From: Hungatella hathewayi
GTDB taxonomy: Bacteria > Bacillota > Clostridia > Lachnospirales > Lachnospiraceae
Reading direction: 5' to 3'
NCBI GenBank assembly: GCA_025149285.1
Contig: CP102274.1
Coordinates: 2,247,501-2,311,500, forward strand
Length of the DNA: 64,000 nucleotides
Shown here: positions 1 through 9,250 of the stretch, piece by piece
How the letters are laid out: each line of letters starts with the position of its first letter
Position numbering within the stretch: position 1 is the first letter of the stretch
Made by a program: the position numbers and the translations under genes
Notes under the pieces: generated by a model
Databases searched by the model: none
What the model was told of the DNA's origin: nothing
What the model saw: only the letters and a program-made list of their open reading frames with translations

Positions 1-622
1 TCTCATTCATGGGTCCGAGAAGACTGTCCACCATATGGGAGAGGTGTTCCTTCTTTTTTCTGCTGTCCTCCTCCGTCCGTTGAAGCTCTCTCTGGCGTCT
101 CGCCTGACCGGCGCTGTAAAGGCAGAAGAGGAAGACTAACAGAAGAAAGAAGCAGTTCAGCAGAAGCAGGCTTTTTTCAGCCAGAAGCTCCCGATTTTCG
201 GAAAACTGTTCCGCTGCCAGCACGGCCCGGTCGGCCAGATCGAAATAGGATTCACTGTCTTCAAAGAGCTTCTCGGTATCTCCGCCGGCTCTGACGAGAT
301 AAATCTCTTCCTTCAGAAGATTCCAGTCTGTCTCCATCCGGAGTATCAGATCCTGAAAATCACTGCTGTTCATGCGGATCAGCCCATAGACGCCTTTCCC
401 TGACTGCAGTTCCTCCAGTATTCCGTCTAACTTTTCGATCAGCAAGTCATTGGGAATCCCATTTAATTCTTCTTTCACGAGACGCTGGGTCGCGCCGCGA
501 ACAATGCCGGCGTAGTTGATCACCTTCGCATTGCCCTGTAAATTGTGAAAGCATAAGATCGAAAAGGTGCTGGAGAGAATGAGGGCTATCGCCAAAATAA
601 CAGGTAATATTTTCTTTTGCAT
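1..622 (-). CDS. Membrane sensor protein, N-terminal part (cut by window edge)
   Basis: An open minus-strand frame starts at ATG 620-622 with GGAGG (plus-strand 628-632) upstream and runs off the left edge, so only about 207 N-terminal residues are visible. Seen: a membrane segment at about residues 4-22, an extracytoplasmic stretch of about 125 residues carrying a YAGIVRGATQRLVK motif near residues 32-46, a second membrane segment at about 150-169, then a charged helix (RRQRELQRTEEDSRKKK) entering the cytoplasm. The motif resembles the helical sensor domain of PilJ-like receptors and of many Lachnospiraceae GGDEF/EAL or histidine kinase proteins. The output domain lies outside the window, so whether it is a diguanylate cyclase, phosphodiesterase or kinase cannot be decided. 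It is transcribed divergently from the AraC gene. Confidence 0.75.
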   Translation of the reverse strand, partial: MQKKILPVILAIALILSSTFSILCFHNLQGNAKVINYAGIVRGATQRLVKEELNGIPNDLLIEKLDGILEELQSGKGVYGLIRMNSSDFQDLILRMETDWNLLKEEIYLVRAGGDTEKLFEDSESYFDLADRAVLAAEQFSENRELLAEKSLLLLNCFFLLLVFLFCLYSAGQARRQRELQRTEEDSRKKKEHLSHMVDSLLGPMNE

Positions 623-738
623 GGGTGCCTCCGGGTTCAGTGTCATTGTAATTTCTTTTAACTTTAAGAGTACCATATTTCGCATGCCGTTGCAAGAAAG
701 AAAGAGCAGCCGGACCACTTTTGCCGCTGTCTTCCATG

Positions 739-767
739 TTGTAGCCATATGTGCGCTGTGATAGAAT
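739..767 (+). promoter_or_regulatory. Candidate sigma-A promoter of the AraC gene
   Basis: TTGTAG (739-744) and TAGAAT (762-767) are separated by 17 bases and lie about 40 bases before the probable GTG start at 810. Assigned by eye only. Confidence 0.45.
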
Positions 768-809
768 AGAAGCAGCAAAGTGAAGTCGTACGGAAGAAGG
801 GGGTACACC

Positions 810-1724
810 GTGGATTTATTTTATCATGAGACGTTTACACAGAATGAGCAGATGCCGATGCAGCTTCGCCTGCACAGGGGGCAGATCAATTATATGATTC
901 TGGAGCACTGGCACCGGAGTATCGAGATCGACTATCTGCTGGACTGTGAAGCAGATTTTTATATTAACGGAAAAAAGAAGCAGGTGGCTGCCGGAAGTAT
1001 TACGCTGATCAATAGCGGGGATATTCACGCCCTGGAGCCCAGGGAAGTACCGGTGGATACGGAAGACAAAATTCATGGGATTTCCCTGTTCATATCCTAT
1101 GAATTCCTGAAGAAGATATGTCCGGAGATCGATCAGATCACCTTCGAACTGGAGGGGCAGGAAGAGCGGCTGAAGGAGCTTAAGGAGGTTTTTAACAGCC
1201 TGATTCGTCTGGAACTGGCCCCTCCTGAGGAATACGGTTACTTAAAGAAAAATGCGATGCTCCATTCCCTGATGTATCTTCTTCTTACATATTTTAAGGA
1301 GCCGAGGAACCAGTCGTCCGTAAAGAGCCAGAAGTATATTGACAGACTGCGGGTGGTTCTGGATTATGTGGAGGAGAATTACCGGGAACCGCTGACGCTG
1401 CAGGGAGTAGCGGACCATTTCAGCGTGTCCATGGAATATCTGGCGAGAATTTTAAAGAAGTACACGGGCAACACGTTTAAGACCCATCTGAATCAGGTCC
1501 GTGTCAGCAAGGCGTTCCGGGACCTGCTGGAGACGGATTACTCCGTACTGGAAATAGCCATGCGCAATGGATTTTCGGATACGCGGTCTTTGATCAATGT
1601 CTTTCGTGACACGTACGGTATGACGCCTTCCCAGTACCGGAAAAAGAACGCCAGGAGAGAAGCGGCAAAGGAAGCGGCCTCTGCGGAATACCCGCCGCAT
1701 ATCAGGGTGGTGGACGCGCCGTAA
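810..1724 (+). CDS. AraC family transcriptional regulator with cupin-like sensor domain
   Basis: A protein of about 304 residues. Residues 1-130 look like the AraC-type cupin ligand-binding domain (HRGQINYMILEHWHRSIEIDYLL, continuing to NSGDIHALEP). Residues 175-280 carry the two helix-turn-helix motifs of the AraC/XylS family, including LTLQGVADHFSVSMEYLARI and the closing signature GFSDTRSLINVFRDTYGMTP followed by SQYRK. The frame is open from GTG 780, but GTG 810 is preferred because AAGAAGGGGG sits 7-10 bases before it, whereas 780 has no ribosome site. It lies directly upstream of the transporter/GH3/esterase operon on the same strand and is the natural candidate for its sugar-responsive activator. 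That role is inferred from position. Confidence 0.88.
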   Translation: MDLFYHETFTQNEQMPMQLRLHRGQINYMILEHWHRSIEIDYLLDCEADFYINGKKKQVAAGSITLINSGDIHALEPREVPVDTEDKIHGISLFISYEFLKKICPEIDQITFELEGQEERLKELKEVFNSLIRLELAPPEEYGYLKKNAMLHSLMYLLLTYFKEPRNQSSVKSQKYIDRLRVVLDYVEENYREPLTLQGVADHFSVSMEYLARILKKYTGNTFKTHLNQVRVSKAFRDLLETDYSVLEIAMRNGFSDTRSLINVFRDTYGMTPSQYRKKNARREAAKEAASAEYPPHIRVVDAP

Positions 1725-1728
1725 GGTG

Positions 1729-1763
1729 CGGATGAATGTCCGGATGAATGTCCGGATGAATTC
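1729..1763 (+). repeat. 12-bp tandem repeat, about 2.9 copies
   Basis: CGGATGAATGTC occurs at 1729-1740 and 1741-1752, then CGGATGAATTC at 1753-1763. It starts five bases after the AraC stop codon. Probably slippage-derived; it could also be a direct-repeat regulator site for the downstream operon. Confidence 0.85.
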
Positions 1764-1889
1764 CTCTTTTTACAAAATGTCAAGAAACGTATCTGTTTTC
1801 AATAAATTATGTAAAGATTTCACAAAGGGAATCCGATACAATAGGAACATGAGACGCGTCCTTAACAAAAAAAGAGAGGTTATTTCAAA

Positions 1890-3215
1890 ATGGAGAAAAT
1901 TTCGTTAAAAGAACGATTCAGTTATGGATTGGGAGATTTGGCCTGCAATTTAATGTTTCAGCTGATTACGGCGTATCTGATGTTTTTCTATACCGATGTG
2001 GCGGGAATCGGACTGGGAGCGATCAGTCTGATTATGCTGGTTGCCAGAGTGGTGGACGCGGTCACGGACCCGATGATGGGGGTAATCATCGATAAGACCC
2101 ACACCAGATGGGGGAAGGCAAGGCCGTATGTACTTTGGATGGCGGTTCCCTTCGGAATCATCAGCGCATCCATGTTCCTGGTACCGAATTTCGGCGGAAC
2201 CGGAAAGTTTATCTATGCCCTGATTACCTATATTCTGTTCTGTATTGTGTATACAGCCCTCAATATTCCCTACAGCACCATGCTGTCCTGTATGACCGAT
2301 GATGTCTCCGACAGGCTTTCCTTTAATATGTTCAAATCACTCGGAGCCAGCCTTGGCGGTTTTGTCGTCATGGGTGCGACCCTGACGCTGGTTGCCGTGT
2401 TCGGACAGGGAGACCAGAAAAAGGGCTTCTTCGGAACCGTGGTTCTCTATGCGGTTGTGGGTATCCTCCTTTTGATGATCTGCTTTAAAAATACGAAAGA
2501 GCGGATCATACCGGAGACGGAAAAGGATTCCGTGACGGGCGCCATAAAGGTTGCCGTAAAGAATAAATACTGGCTTCTGCTCTGCGGAATCACGTTTTTT
2601 ACCTTTGCAGGCATGATTCTGAAAAATCAGTCGACCATGTACTATGCGAAATATTACTTAAATAATGAGGGAATTGCCTCCCTTCTGATGACGATCCCGA
2701 CCCTGCTTTCCTTCCTGATGGCATTTATAATCCCGGCTCTTGCAAAGAAAATCGGAAAACGAAACTGTATACTGTCCGGCGGACTGGTGACCATCGCAGG
2801 AAACCTTTTGGTTCTGATATCCAAAACAAATCTGGCGGGAATTCTGGCCGGTACGGTCTTATGCGGAATTGGCCTGGGCCTTGGAATGGGAGTCACATTT
2901 GTCATGGGAGCGGAGACGGTTGATTACTCCGAGTGGCAGACGGGAAGGCGTCCGCAGGGAATTATGACTGCCCTCATGGGCTTCGGTGTAAAGCTGAGCA
3001 TGGCGATGTCCGGCGTGGTAGGTGCCCAAATCCTGAAATTTGGCGGATATGTGGAAAACTCGGTACAGACGGAAGGCGCGCTTCGCGCCATTCAAATGAA
3101 TTTTATCTGGATTCCTGTCATTTTTTTCATTGTAGTGGTTATACTCAGTCTGTTCTATGACCTGGACAAAAAATATGAAAAAATTCTGGCCGAGATCCAT
3201 GAAAGGAGAAATTAA
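1890..3215 (+). CDS. GPH family sugar:cation symporter (MFS superfamily)
   Basis: A 441-residue polytopic protein with about 12 hydrophobic segments. It belongs to the glycoside-pentoside-hexuronide:cation symporter family, the group of MelB, XynB and UidB. Residues 60-84 carry the family loop motif DPMMGVIIDKTHTRWGKARP, a near match to D-x3-G-x3-D-x-T-x-TRWG-x-RP. Start ATG 1890 has AGAGAGG at 1872-1878. Its stop overlaps the next ATG by one base (TAATG), so it is translationally coupled to the GH3 gene. The substrate is probably an oligosaccharide or glycoside cleaved inside the cell by the downstream enzymes, neither of which shows a signal peptide. The exact sugar cannot be read from sequence. 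Confidence 0.92.
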   Translation: MEKISLKERFSYGLGDLACNLMFQLITAYLMFFYTDVAGIGLGAISLIMLVARVVDAVTDPMMGVIIDKTHTRWGKARPYVLWMAVPFGIISASMFLVPNFGGTGKFIYALITYILFCIVYTALNIPYSTMLSCMTDDVSDRLSFNMFKSLGASLGGFVVMGATLTLVAVFGQGDQKKGFFGTVVLYAVVGILLLMICFKNTKERIIPETEKDSVTGAIKVAVKNKYWLLLCGITFFTFAGMILKNQSTMYYAKYYLNNEGIASLLMTIPTLLSFLMAFIIPALAKKIGKRNCILSGGLVTIAGNLLVLISKTNLAGILAGTVLCGIGLGLGMGVTFVMGAETVDYSEWQTGRRPQGIMTALMGFGVKLSMAMSGVVGAQILKFGGYVENSVQTEGALRAIQMNFIWIPVIFFIVVVILSLFYDLDKKYEKILAEIHERRN

Positions 3216-5494
3216 TGGAAAAGAAATGGAGTCAGGAGGAAAAGGATGGATACCGTCTCATTCACAATGAAGGTGGAAAGGATCTTGGAATTTCTTCCGG
3301 CAGCAGGGTGGCGATTCTATCAGAGGATGGCTATGCATTCAAAGACTTTCTTGGAACGGGAAAGATCGTACCGTATGAGGACTGGAGACTGCCTGCCGGG
3401 GAGCGGGCGGCTGATTTAGCCTCCAGGCTCTCGATCGAGGATATCGCCGGTCTGATGCTTTACAGCGCTCACCAGCTGATCCCTGCAAAGGGGCCGCTGG
3501 CGGCGGCTTTCGGAGGCACGTACGATGGGAAAGCCTTCGAGGAGAGCGGGGCGAGTCCGTGGGATTTGACAGACCAGCAGAAGGAATTTATCGTGAAAGA
3601 CCGGGTGCGCCACGTACTTATTATGAAGCTTCAGGACACGGAGACTGCTGTCAGATGGAACAATAAACTTCAGGCGCTGGCGGAAAACACCGGCTTTGGA
3701 ATACCTGCCAACAACAGTTCTGACCCGAGGCACGGGGCGGGCTCTTCCGCGGAGTATATGGGCGTAACGGGAGAACCCATATCCAAATGGGCGAACGGGA
3801 TCGGTCTGACGGCTGCCTTTGAGCCGGAGGCGGTAAGAGAATTCGGGGAGATCGGCGCAGCGGAATACCGGGCGCTGGGGATCACGACGGCATTGTCTCC
3901 GCAGATTGATCTGGCCACGGAGCCGAGATGGATGCGGTTTGCGGACACCTTCGGGGAACATACGGAGCTGACCGTGAAAATGACGAGGGCTTACTGTGAG
4001 GGCTTCCAGACCACGAAGAACAGCCCGGATGGCTGGGGAGACGAGAGTGTCAATACGATGGTCAAGCATTTCCCGGGAGGGGGACCCTGTGAGGCCGGCC
4101 GCGATGGACATTACGCCTACGGAAAGTATGCGGTATATCCCGGCGGTAAGTTTGAAGAGCATTTAAGGCCGTTTACAGAGGGCGCTTTCTCTCTGAAGGG
4201 AGGTACGAAGACGGCCAGCGCCGTGATGCCTTACTATACCATTTCCTACGGCGTGGATCAGACCTACGGTGAAAATGTCGGAAATTCCTTCAGCAAATAT
4301 ATTGTAAATGACCTGCTTCGCGGGCGCCTTGGCTATGACGGCGTCGTGTGTACAGACTGGGGCATTACCCACGATATGGGAAAAACGGAAGAGGAGTTTG
4401 CGGGAAAATGCTGGGGCGTGGAAGGGCTCACAGAGGCGGAACGCCATTTAAAGGCCCTGGAGGCCGGCGTGGATCAGTTCGGCGGAAACAACGATGTCGG
4501 CCCGGTGCTGGAGGCTTACCGGCTGGGATGCGAAAAGTACGGGGAAGAGGCCATGCGCAGCCGTTTTGAACGGTCCGCAGCCAGGCTGCTTCTGAATATG
4601 TTCCGTACCGGTTTGTTCGAAAATCCATATCTGGATATGGAACATTCCTGCCAGGTGGTAGGCTGCAGAGAATTTTCGGAAAAAGGCTACCTCTCCCAGC
4701 TGAAATCGGTCACGCTTTTGAAGAACCGGGGCGGAGTGCTGCCGCTTGCGGAGCAAATCAAGGTGTATATTCCGAGACGCCATATCCGCCCATACTTAAA
4801 TTTTATGAGCTCCATGACACCGGATGTATCTGTGGAACCAGCCGGAAAAGGAGCCGCTGCCGATTACTTTGTGGTGGTGGATACGCCGGAAGAGGCTGAC
4901 GCTGCAGTCTGCTTCATCGAATCGCCCATTTCCGTGGGGTATGATCCGGAAGACAGGAAGCGGGGAGGCAGCGGGTATGTCCCGGTCACGCTTCAGTACA
5001 GGCCCTACGAGGCGAAACAGGCAAGGCTGCACAGTCTGGCGGGAGGAGATCCGCTAGAAACTTCCGATGACCGGAGCTATCGCGGAAAATGGAACACTGC
5101 GGCCAATGAGGAAGATTTAGATCTGGTCATTGAAACGAAAAAGCGTATGGCAGAGCGGCCGGTGATCGTATCGGTAAACTTAAAAAACCCTATGGTAATG
5201 GCGGAGCTGGAGCCGTATGCAGACGCTGTTTTAGTGGATTACGGGGTATCACCCCAGGCGGTGCTGGATGTAATCACAGGCAGATTTACCCCCTGCGGCC
5301 TGCTTCCGCTTCAGATGCCGGCAGACATGGATACCGTGGAGCGGCAGGCGGAGGATGAGGCATTCGATATGGAATGTTATAAGGACAGCGAGGGCCATAT
5401 TTATGAATTTGGATTCGGTATGAATTATGACGGCGTAATAGAAGACGTGAGAACCGAAAAATATGGAAGACAGAGCAGAAGGAGGACGAAATAA
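3215..5494 (+). CDS. Glycoside hydrolase family 3 protein (beta-glycosidase-like)
   Basis: A 759-residue protein with no signal peptide, hence cytoplasmic. The N-terminal TIM-barrel half shows KHFPGGG near residue 283 (the conserved KHF region) and TDWG at 380-383, where Asp381 matches the GH3 nucleophile (usually S/TDW). The second half is the alpha/beta sandwich and ends in the YEFGFGMNY block typical of GH3 C-termini. About 750 residues fits two-domain GH3 beta-glucosidases or beta-xylosidases, although a clear fibronectin III tail is not obvious. Position in an operon with a GPH symporter and a carboxylesterase suggests it cleaves an imported, possibly acylated, glycoside. Specificity (glucoside, xyloside, other) is not determined. 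Both ends overlap their neighbours by one base. Confidence 0.9.
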   Translation: MEKKWSQEEKDGYRLIHNEGGKDLGISSGSRVAILSEDGYAFKDFLGTGKIVPYEDWRLPAGERAADLASRLSIEDIAGLMLYSAHQLIPAKGPLAAAFGGTYDGKAFEESGASPWDLTDQQKEFIVKDRVRHVLIMKLQDTETAVRWNNKLQALAENTGFGIPANNSSDPRHGAGSSAEYMGVTGEPISKWANGIGLTAAFEPEAVREFGEIGAAEYRALGITTALSPQIDLATEPRWMRFADTFGEHTELTVKMTRAYCEGFQTTKNSPDGWGDESVNTMVKHFPGGGPCEAGRDGHYAYGKYAVYPGGKFEEHLRPFTEGAFSLKGGTKTASAVMPYYTISYGVDQTYGENVGNSFSKYIVNDLLRGRLGYDGVVCTDWGITHDMGKTEEEFAGKCWGVEGLTEAERHLKALEAGVDQFGGNNDVGPVLEAYRLGCEKYGEEAMRSRFERSAARLLLNMFRTGLFENPYLDMEHSCQVVGCREFSEKGYLSQLKSVTLLKNRGGVLPLAEQIKVYIPRRHIRPYLNFMSSMTPDVSVEPAGKGAAADYFVVVDTPEEADAAVCFIESPISVGYDPEDRKRGGSGYVPVTLQYRPYEAKQARLHSLAGGDPLETSDDRSYRGKWNTAANEEDLDLVIETKKRMAERPVIVSVNLKNPMVMAELEPYADAVLVDYGVSPQAVLDVITGRFTPCGLLPLQMPADMDTVERQAEDEAFDMECYKDSEGHIYEFGFGMNYDGVIEDVRTEKYGRQSRRRTK

Positions 5495-7056
5495 TGGCAA
5501 AGCAGTTTCTGTACGACAACCTTCCGGTTGTGGAGACGAAGGCAGGGAAACTCAGAGGGTATCAATGGGAAGGAACCTATATTTTCAAGGGAATCCGATA
5601 TGCGAGGGCGAACCGTTTTCAGCTGCCTGAGGAGGTGGAACCCTGGGAGGGAGTGAAGGAGGCCGCCTCCTACGGCTTCGTGTGCCCGATGCTGACAAGG
5701 GATCATCCACAGGGCGAACTTCTCGTTCCCCACCGCTACTGGCCGCAGGATGAAGACTGCTTAAGCTTAAACATCTGGAGTCAGTCTCTGGACCGGAGCG
5801 CGAAAAAACCGGTGATGTTCTGGATACACGGCGGGGCATTTTCCATGGGAAGCTCCATCGAACAGAAGGCGTATAACGGGGAAAATATGAGCAGATACGG
5901 GGATGTGGTGGTTGTTACTGTGAACCACAGACTAAATATCCTGGGCTATCTCGATTTGTCGCCCTACGGGGAACGATATGCGGGTTCCGCCAATGCGGGC
6001 CAGGCGGATCTGGTGGCAGCCCTTAAGTGGGTCAGGGACAACATAGAGGCGTTTGGAGGAGATCCGGACAATGTGACCATCTTCGGGCAGTCGGGCGGCG
6101 GTATGAAGGTAAGCGGCCTGATGCAGACGCCGGAAGCTGACGGACTGTTTCACCGGGCGATGATTATGAGCGGTGTGGCGGGAGACGTTCTTCCGTATTC
6201 TACCGGAGATTCCAGACCTTTGATCCAGGCAATGCTTAAGGAACTGGGCCTTGCGGAGCAGGAAGCCGGACGGCTGGAGACGGTACCGTATTATGATCTG
6301 GCAGCGGCCTATAACCGGGTAAGTCCGGCGATTGCCAGAGCGGGCGGTTATATTGGGTGTACGCCCAGACCGGATGATTTCTACAAAGGAGAAGGGCCGG
6401 CGGTTGGGTTTACGGACCATGCGAAGACCATACCGGTGATGGTCGGTACTGTTTTCGGAGAGTTCGCAATGATGCCGCTGCCATTCAATAAGGAGACGAT
6501 ATCAGAGGCGGAACTGGATGAAATTTTAGATAAACGGTTCCAGGGGCATGGGAAGGAGCTGAAGACTGTCTTCGCCGAAGCATATCCGGGAAAGAGCCCG
6601 GTGGACTTACTCACGCTGGATACCATTTTCCGCGGGCCGACGAAAGAATTTGTCCGTTCCCTGGCCGCGGCGGGAGGAAGTGTCTATTCCTATTTATTCG
6701 CACTGGAATTCCCATACCAGAATCAGAAGACGGCATGGCACTGTTCCGATATTCCATTTGTTTTCCACAATACGGAACTGGTTCCGGTTGCCAATATACC
6801 GGAGGTGTCCGACCGGCTGGAGGAGCAGATGTTCGGCGCTGTTATGGCCTTCGCCCGAAGCGGAAAACCGGAATACGGCGGTCTCCCTCAGTGGCCCGCT
6901 TCCCGGGAGGACGACGAGGCGACGATGATCTTTGACCGCGTCTGCGAGGTTCGTCATAACCACGATAACCGATTGCTGAAGCTACACGCAGAGTCATCGC
7001 CGAAGTTCGACCTGGCGGCTGTGATGGCGGAAATGGGAGATGAGATTCAGCATTAA
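5494..7056 (+). CDS. Type B carboxylesterase family protein
   Basis: A 520-residue alpha/beta hydrolase of the carboxylesterase/PnbA family (Pfam COesterase). Seen: the oxyanion-hole stretch [11 protein letters not shown] near residues 109-119, a nucleophile elbow GQSGGG with Ser200, then Glu323 in VFGEFA and His416 in [12 protein letters not shown], which together give the Ser-Glu-His triad. The elbow is usually GESAGG, so Q and G are departures from the norm. No signal peptide, so it should act in the cytoplasm. It is the last gene of the GPH/GH3 operon, starting one base inside the GH3 stop codon (TAATG). A reasonable inference is removal of an acyl group from the sugar taken up by the operon. 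A perfect terminator follows. Confidence 0.9.
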   Translation: MAKQFLYDNLPVVETKAGKLRGYQWEGTYIFKGIRYARANRFQLPEEVEPWEGVKEAASYGFVCPMLTRDHPQGELLVPHRYWPQDEDCLSLNIWSQSLDRSAKKPVMFWIHGGAFSMGSSIEQKAYNGENMSRYGDVVVVTVNHRLNILGYLDLSPYGERYAGSANAGQADLVAALKWVRDNIEAFGGDPDNVTIFGQSGGGMKVSGLMQTPEADGLFHRAMIMSGVAGDVLPYSTGDSRPLIQAMLKELGLAEQEAGRLETVPYYDLAAAYNRVSPAIARAGGYIGCTPRPDDFYKGEGPAVGFTDHAKTIPVMVGTVFGEFAMMPLPFNKETISEAELDEILDKRFQGHGKELKTVFAEAYPGKSPVDLLTLDTIFRGPTKEFVRSLAAAGGSVYSYLFALEFPYQNQKTAWHCSDIPFVFHNTELVPVANIPEVSDRLEEQMFGAVMAFARSGKPEYGGLPQWPASREDDEATMIFDRVCEVRHNHDNRLLKLHAESSPKFDLAAVMAEMGDEIQH

Positions 7057-7068
7057 AGGAACGTTCAA

Positions 7069-7104
7069 ACCACATTGGTAGTGTTAGTACCAATGTGGTT
7101 TTTT
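7069..7104 (+). terminator. Rho-independent terminator after the GH3/esterase operon
   Basis: A perfect 12-bp stem (ACCACATTGGTA / TACCAATGTGGT) with a 7-base loop, followed by a run of T. Confidence 0.93.
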
Positions 7105-7184
7105 GCATAAATTCAAAAAAGATTACCAATTTGTTGGAAAATGTAGTAGAATATGAGAAAAGCAGTCAGAAAAGGAGAATTAAA

Positions 7185-8678
7185 ATGGCATTTTATTATG
7201 AGGAACCGTCCAGAACATTCAGTGAGTACCTTCTGGTTCCGGGCTATTCATCGACAAAGTGTATTCCTGCAGAAGTGAATTTGAGGACCCCTCTGGTCAG
7301 ATTCAAAAAGGGGGAGGAGCCGGCACTGCATATTAACATTCCCATGGTTTCCGCGATCATGCAGTCGGTGTCGGACGACAGATTAGCTGTCGCTCTCGCA
7401 CAGGAGGGCGGCCTGTCTTTTATTTATGGATCCCAGACTGTTGCCGAGCAGGCAGCGATGGTAAACCGGGTGAAACGATACCGGGCCGGTTTTGTAGTAA
7501 GTGATTCCAATGTATCTCCCGAGATGACGCTGGAGGATGTGCTTTCCCTTACTGAGCGGACAGGCCATTCGACGATTGCCGTTACAGATGATGGCGGACC
7601 TGGCGGCAGACTGCTGGGAATCGTGACCAATAAGGATTACCGCGTCAGCCGTATGACGCCTGATACAAAGGTAAAGGAGTTTATGACTCAGATTGGTGAT
7701 CTTGTATACGCAGACGAAGATACCACCTTAAAGGAAGCCAACGATATTATCTGGGAACACAAGATTAACTGCCTTCCTCTTGTAAATAAAGAAGGGCGGC
7801 TGGTGTATCTGGTATTCCGCAAGGATTATGACAGCCATAAGAAAAATGAGAACGAGCTGATCGACAGCTCCAAACGCTACATGGTGGGCGCCGGCATCAA
7901 CACCAGAGATTATGAGGAGCGTGTTCCCGCACTTCTGGAAGCAGGGGCGGATGTGCTCTGCATCGACAGTTCGGAAGGCTTTTCCGAGTGGCAGAAAATT
8001 ACCATTGATTATATCCGGAAGAATTACGGACAGAGTGTAAAAGTGGGCGCCGGCAACGTGGTGGATGCGGAAGGCTTCCGTTTCCTGGCCGATGCCGGAG
8101 CGGATTTTGTCAAGGTTGGAATCGGCGGCGGAGCAATCTGCATTACCCGTGAACAGAAGGGCATCGGAAGGGGACAGGCCACCTCTCTGATCGAGGTGGC
8201 AAAGGCCAGAGACGCCTACTACGAGGAGACGGGAGTCTATGTGCCGATCTGTTCCGACGGCGGCATTGTTCACGACTACCACGTGACTCTGGCCCTGGCC
8301 ATGGGAGCTGACTTCGTAATGCTGGGCAGATACTTTGCCAGATTTGATGAGAGCCCTACCAAGAGAGTCAATGTCAACGGAAGCTACATGAAAGAGTACT
8401 GGGGCGAAGGAAGCGCAAGGGCAAGAAACTGGCAGCGGTATGATATGGGCGGAGAGAAGAAGCTTTCTTTCGAAGAGGGCGTGGATTCCTTTGTACCGTA
8501 TGCAGGCAGCTTAAAGGATAACGTGAATCTTACCTTAAGCAAAGTGCGCTCAACCATGTGCAACTGCGGCGCGCTGACGATTCCGGAGCTGCAGAGCAAA
8601 GCAAAGATTACGCTGGTTTCCTCAACCAGTATTGTTGAGGGTGGCGCACATGATGTCATGCTGAGAGATTCAAAATAA
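7185..8678 (+). CDS. guaB: IMP dehydrogenase
   Basis: A 497-residue enzyme that oxidises IMP to XMP with NAD, the committed step of GMP synthesis. Start ATG 7185 follows AAAGGAG at 7171-7177; the frame is open from 7095 but without a ribosome site there. Seen: the barrel start with the [11 protein letters not shown] region, a two-CBS insert at about residues 105-225, the catalytic loop [15 protein letters not shown] with Cys319, and the flap Arg418-Tyr419 in RNWQRYD. The ending [15 protein letters not shown] is intact. The residue numbering and motif wording match the IMP dehydrogenase of the protist Tritrichomonas foetus as I remember it (Cys319, Arg418, Tyr419), an unusual IMPDH type; the common bacterial form reads GxGSICTTR. 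Monocistronic, with its own leader after a strong terminator. Confidence 0.95.
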   Translation: MAFYYEEPSRTFSEYLLVPGYSSTKCIPAEVNLRTPLVRFKKGEEPALHINIPMVSAIMQSVSDDRLAVALAQEGGLSFIYGSQTVAEQAAMVNRVKRYRAGFVVSDSNVSPEMTLEDVLSLTERTGHSTIAVTDDGGPGGRLLGIVTNKDYRVSRMTPDTKVKEFMTQIGDLVYADEDTTLKEANDIIWEHKINCLPLVNKEGRLVYLVFRKDYDSHKKNENELIDSSKRYMVGAGINTRDYEERVPALLEAGADVLCIDSSEGFSEWQKITIDYIRKNYGQSVKVGAGNVVDAEGFRFLADAGADFVKVGIGGGAICITREQKGIGRGQATSLIEVAKARDAYYEETGVYVPICSDGGIVHDYHVTLALAMGADFVMLGRYFARFDESPTKRVNVNGSYMKEYWGEGSARARNWQRYDMGGEKKLSFEEGVDSFVPYAGSLKDNVNLTLSKVRSTMCNCGALTIPELQSKAKITLVSSTSIVEGGAHDVMLRDSK

Positions 8679-8702
8679 GACTGATTGACGGGAGCGGTTT
8701 GG

Positions 8703-9185
8703 ATGGAATATTTCAAAGCATCCAGGGAACATGGAGAACTGATTTTCAATCTGGTACAGGATACAATTAATGCGGTCTATCCGCGGTATTACCCGAAACC
8801 GGTTGTGGAGTTTTTTTGCGGCATTCACAGCAGAGACAATATTAACCGTGATATAGAGGAAGGCTGTGTGCGTGTGCTGTGGAAAGACGGCCGGCTGGTT
8901 GGAACCGGAAGCCGTAAAGGCAACCATATCACCAGAGTTTTCGTTGCTCCGGAATTACAGGGACAGGGGTGCGGCAGCTGTATCATGGAGAAGCTGAAAG
9001 ATGAAATCGCACAGGAATTTCGTTTCATATGCCTGGATGCCTCTCTGCCTGCGGTTCATTTTTATGAAAATATGGGATATAAAACCGTGGGGCACGGAAG
9101 AATTGAGGTTGGAAATAATGCCATACTGATCTATGATATGATGGAAAAACAATTATGCGGCCAAAACAGCGCGGATATCGATTGA
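8703..9185 (+). CDS. GNAT family N-acetyltransferase
   Basis: About 160 residues. The acetyl-CoA pyrophosphate-binding motif is visible as VFVAPELQGQGCGSCIM (Q-x-x-G-x-G/C), followed by LDASLPAVHFYENMGYK, the usual beta5-alpha4 region of GNAT enzymes. ATG 8703 is preferred over an upstream TTG at 8685 because GGGAGCGG lies 6-12 bases before it. It starts only 24 bases after guaB and may be cotranscribed with it. The substrate (small molecule or protein N-terminus) cannot be told. Confidence 0.85.
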   Translation: MEYFKASREHGELIFNLVQDTINAVYPRYYPKPVVEFFCGIHSRDNINRDIEEGCVRVLWKDGRLVGTGSRKGNHITRVFVAPELQGQGCGSCIMEKLKDEIAQEFRFICLDASLPAVHFYENMGYKTVGHGRIEVGNNAILIYDMMEKQLCGQNSADID

Positions 9186-9217
9186 GCAGCACGTATGATA
9201 TAAACGATCCATAAGCA

Positions 9218-9246
9218 GGGCGGCGGGTGAAAAATGCCCGCCGCCC
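9218..9246. terminator. GC-rich hairpin between convergent genes
   Basis: GGGCGGCGGG and CCCGCCGCCC form a perfect 10-bp stem around a 9-base loop, between the acetyltransferase and the convergent hydrolase. Neither strand has a good T-run, so terminator function is probable rather than certain. Confidence 0.6.
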
Positions 9247-9250
9247 TACA

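Noticed and set aside
1810..1824. TGTAAAGATTTCACA as a possible CcpA cre site before the GPH operon
   Set aside because: It is partly palindromic but lacks the central CG of the cre consensus and has further mismatches; only an undefined dyad remains.
3416..4162. Long open frame of about 248 codons on the minus strand inside the GH3 gene
   Set aside because: It lies wholly opposite a well-supported GH3 coding sequence, has no ribosome site and its product is Arg/Pro-rich nonsense typical of antisense frames in GC-rich genes.
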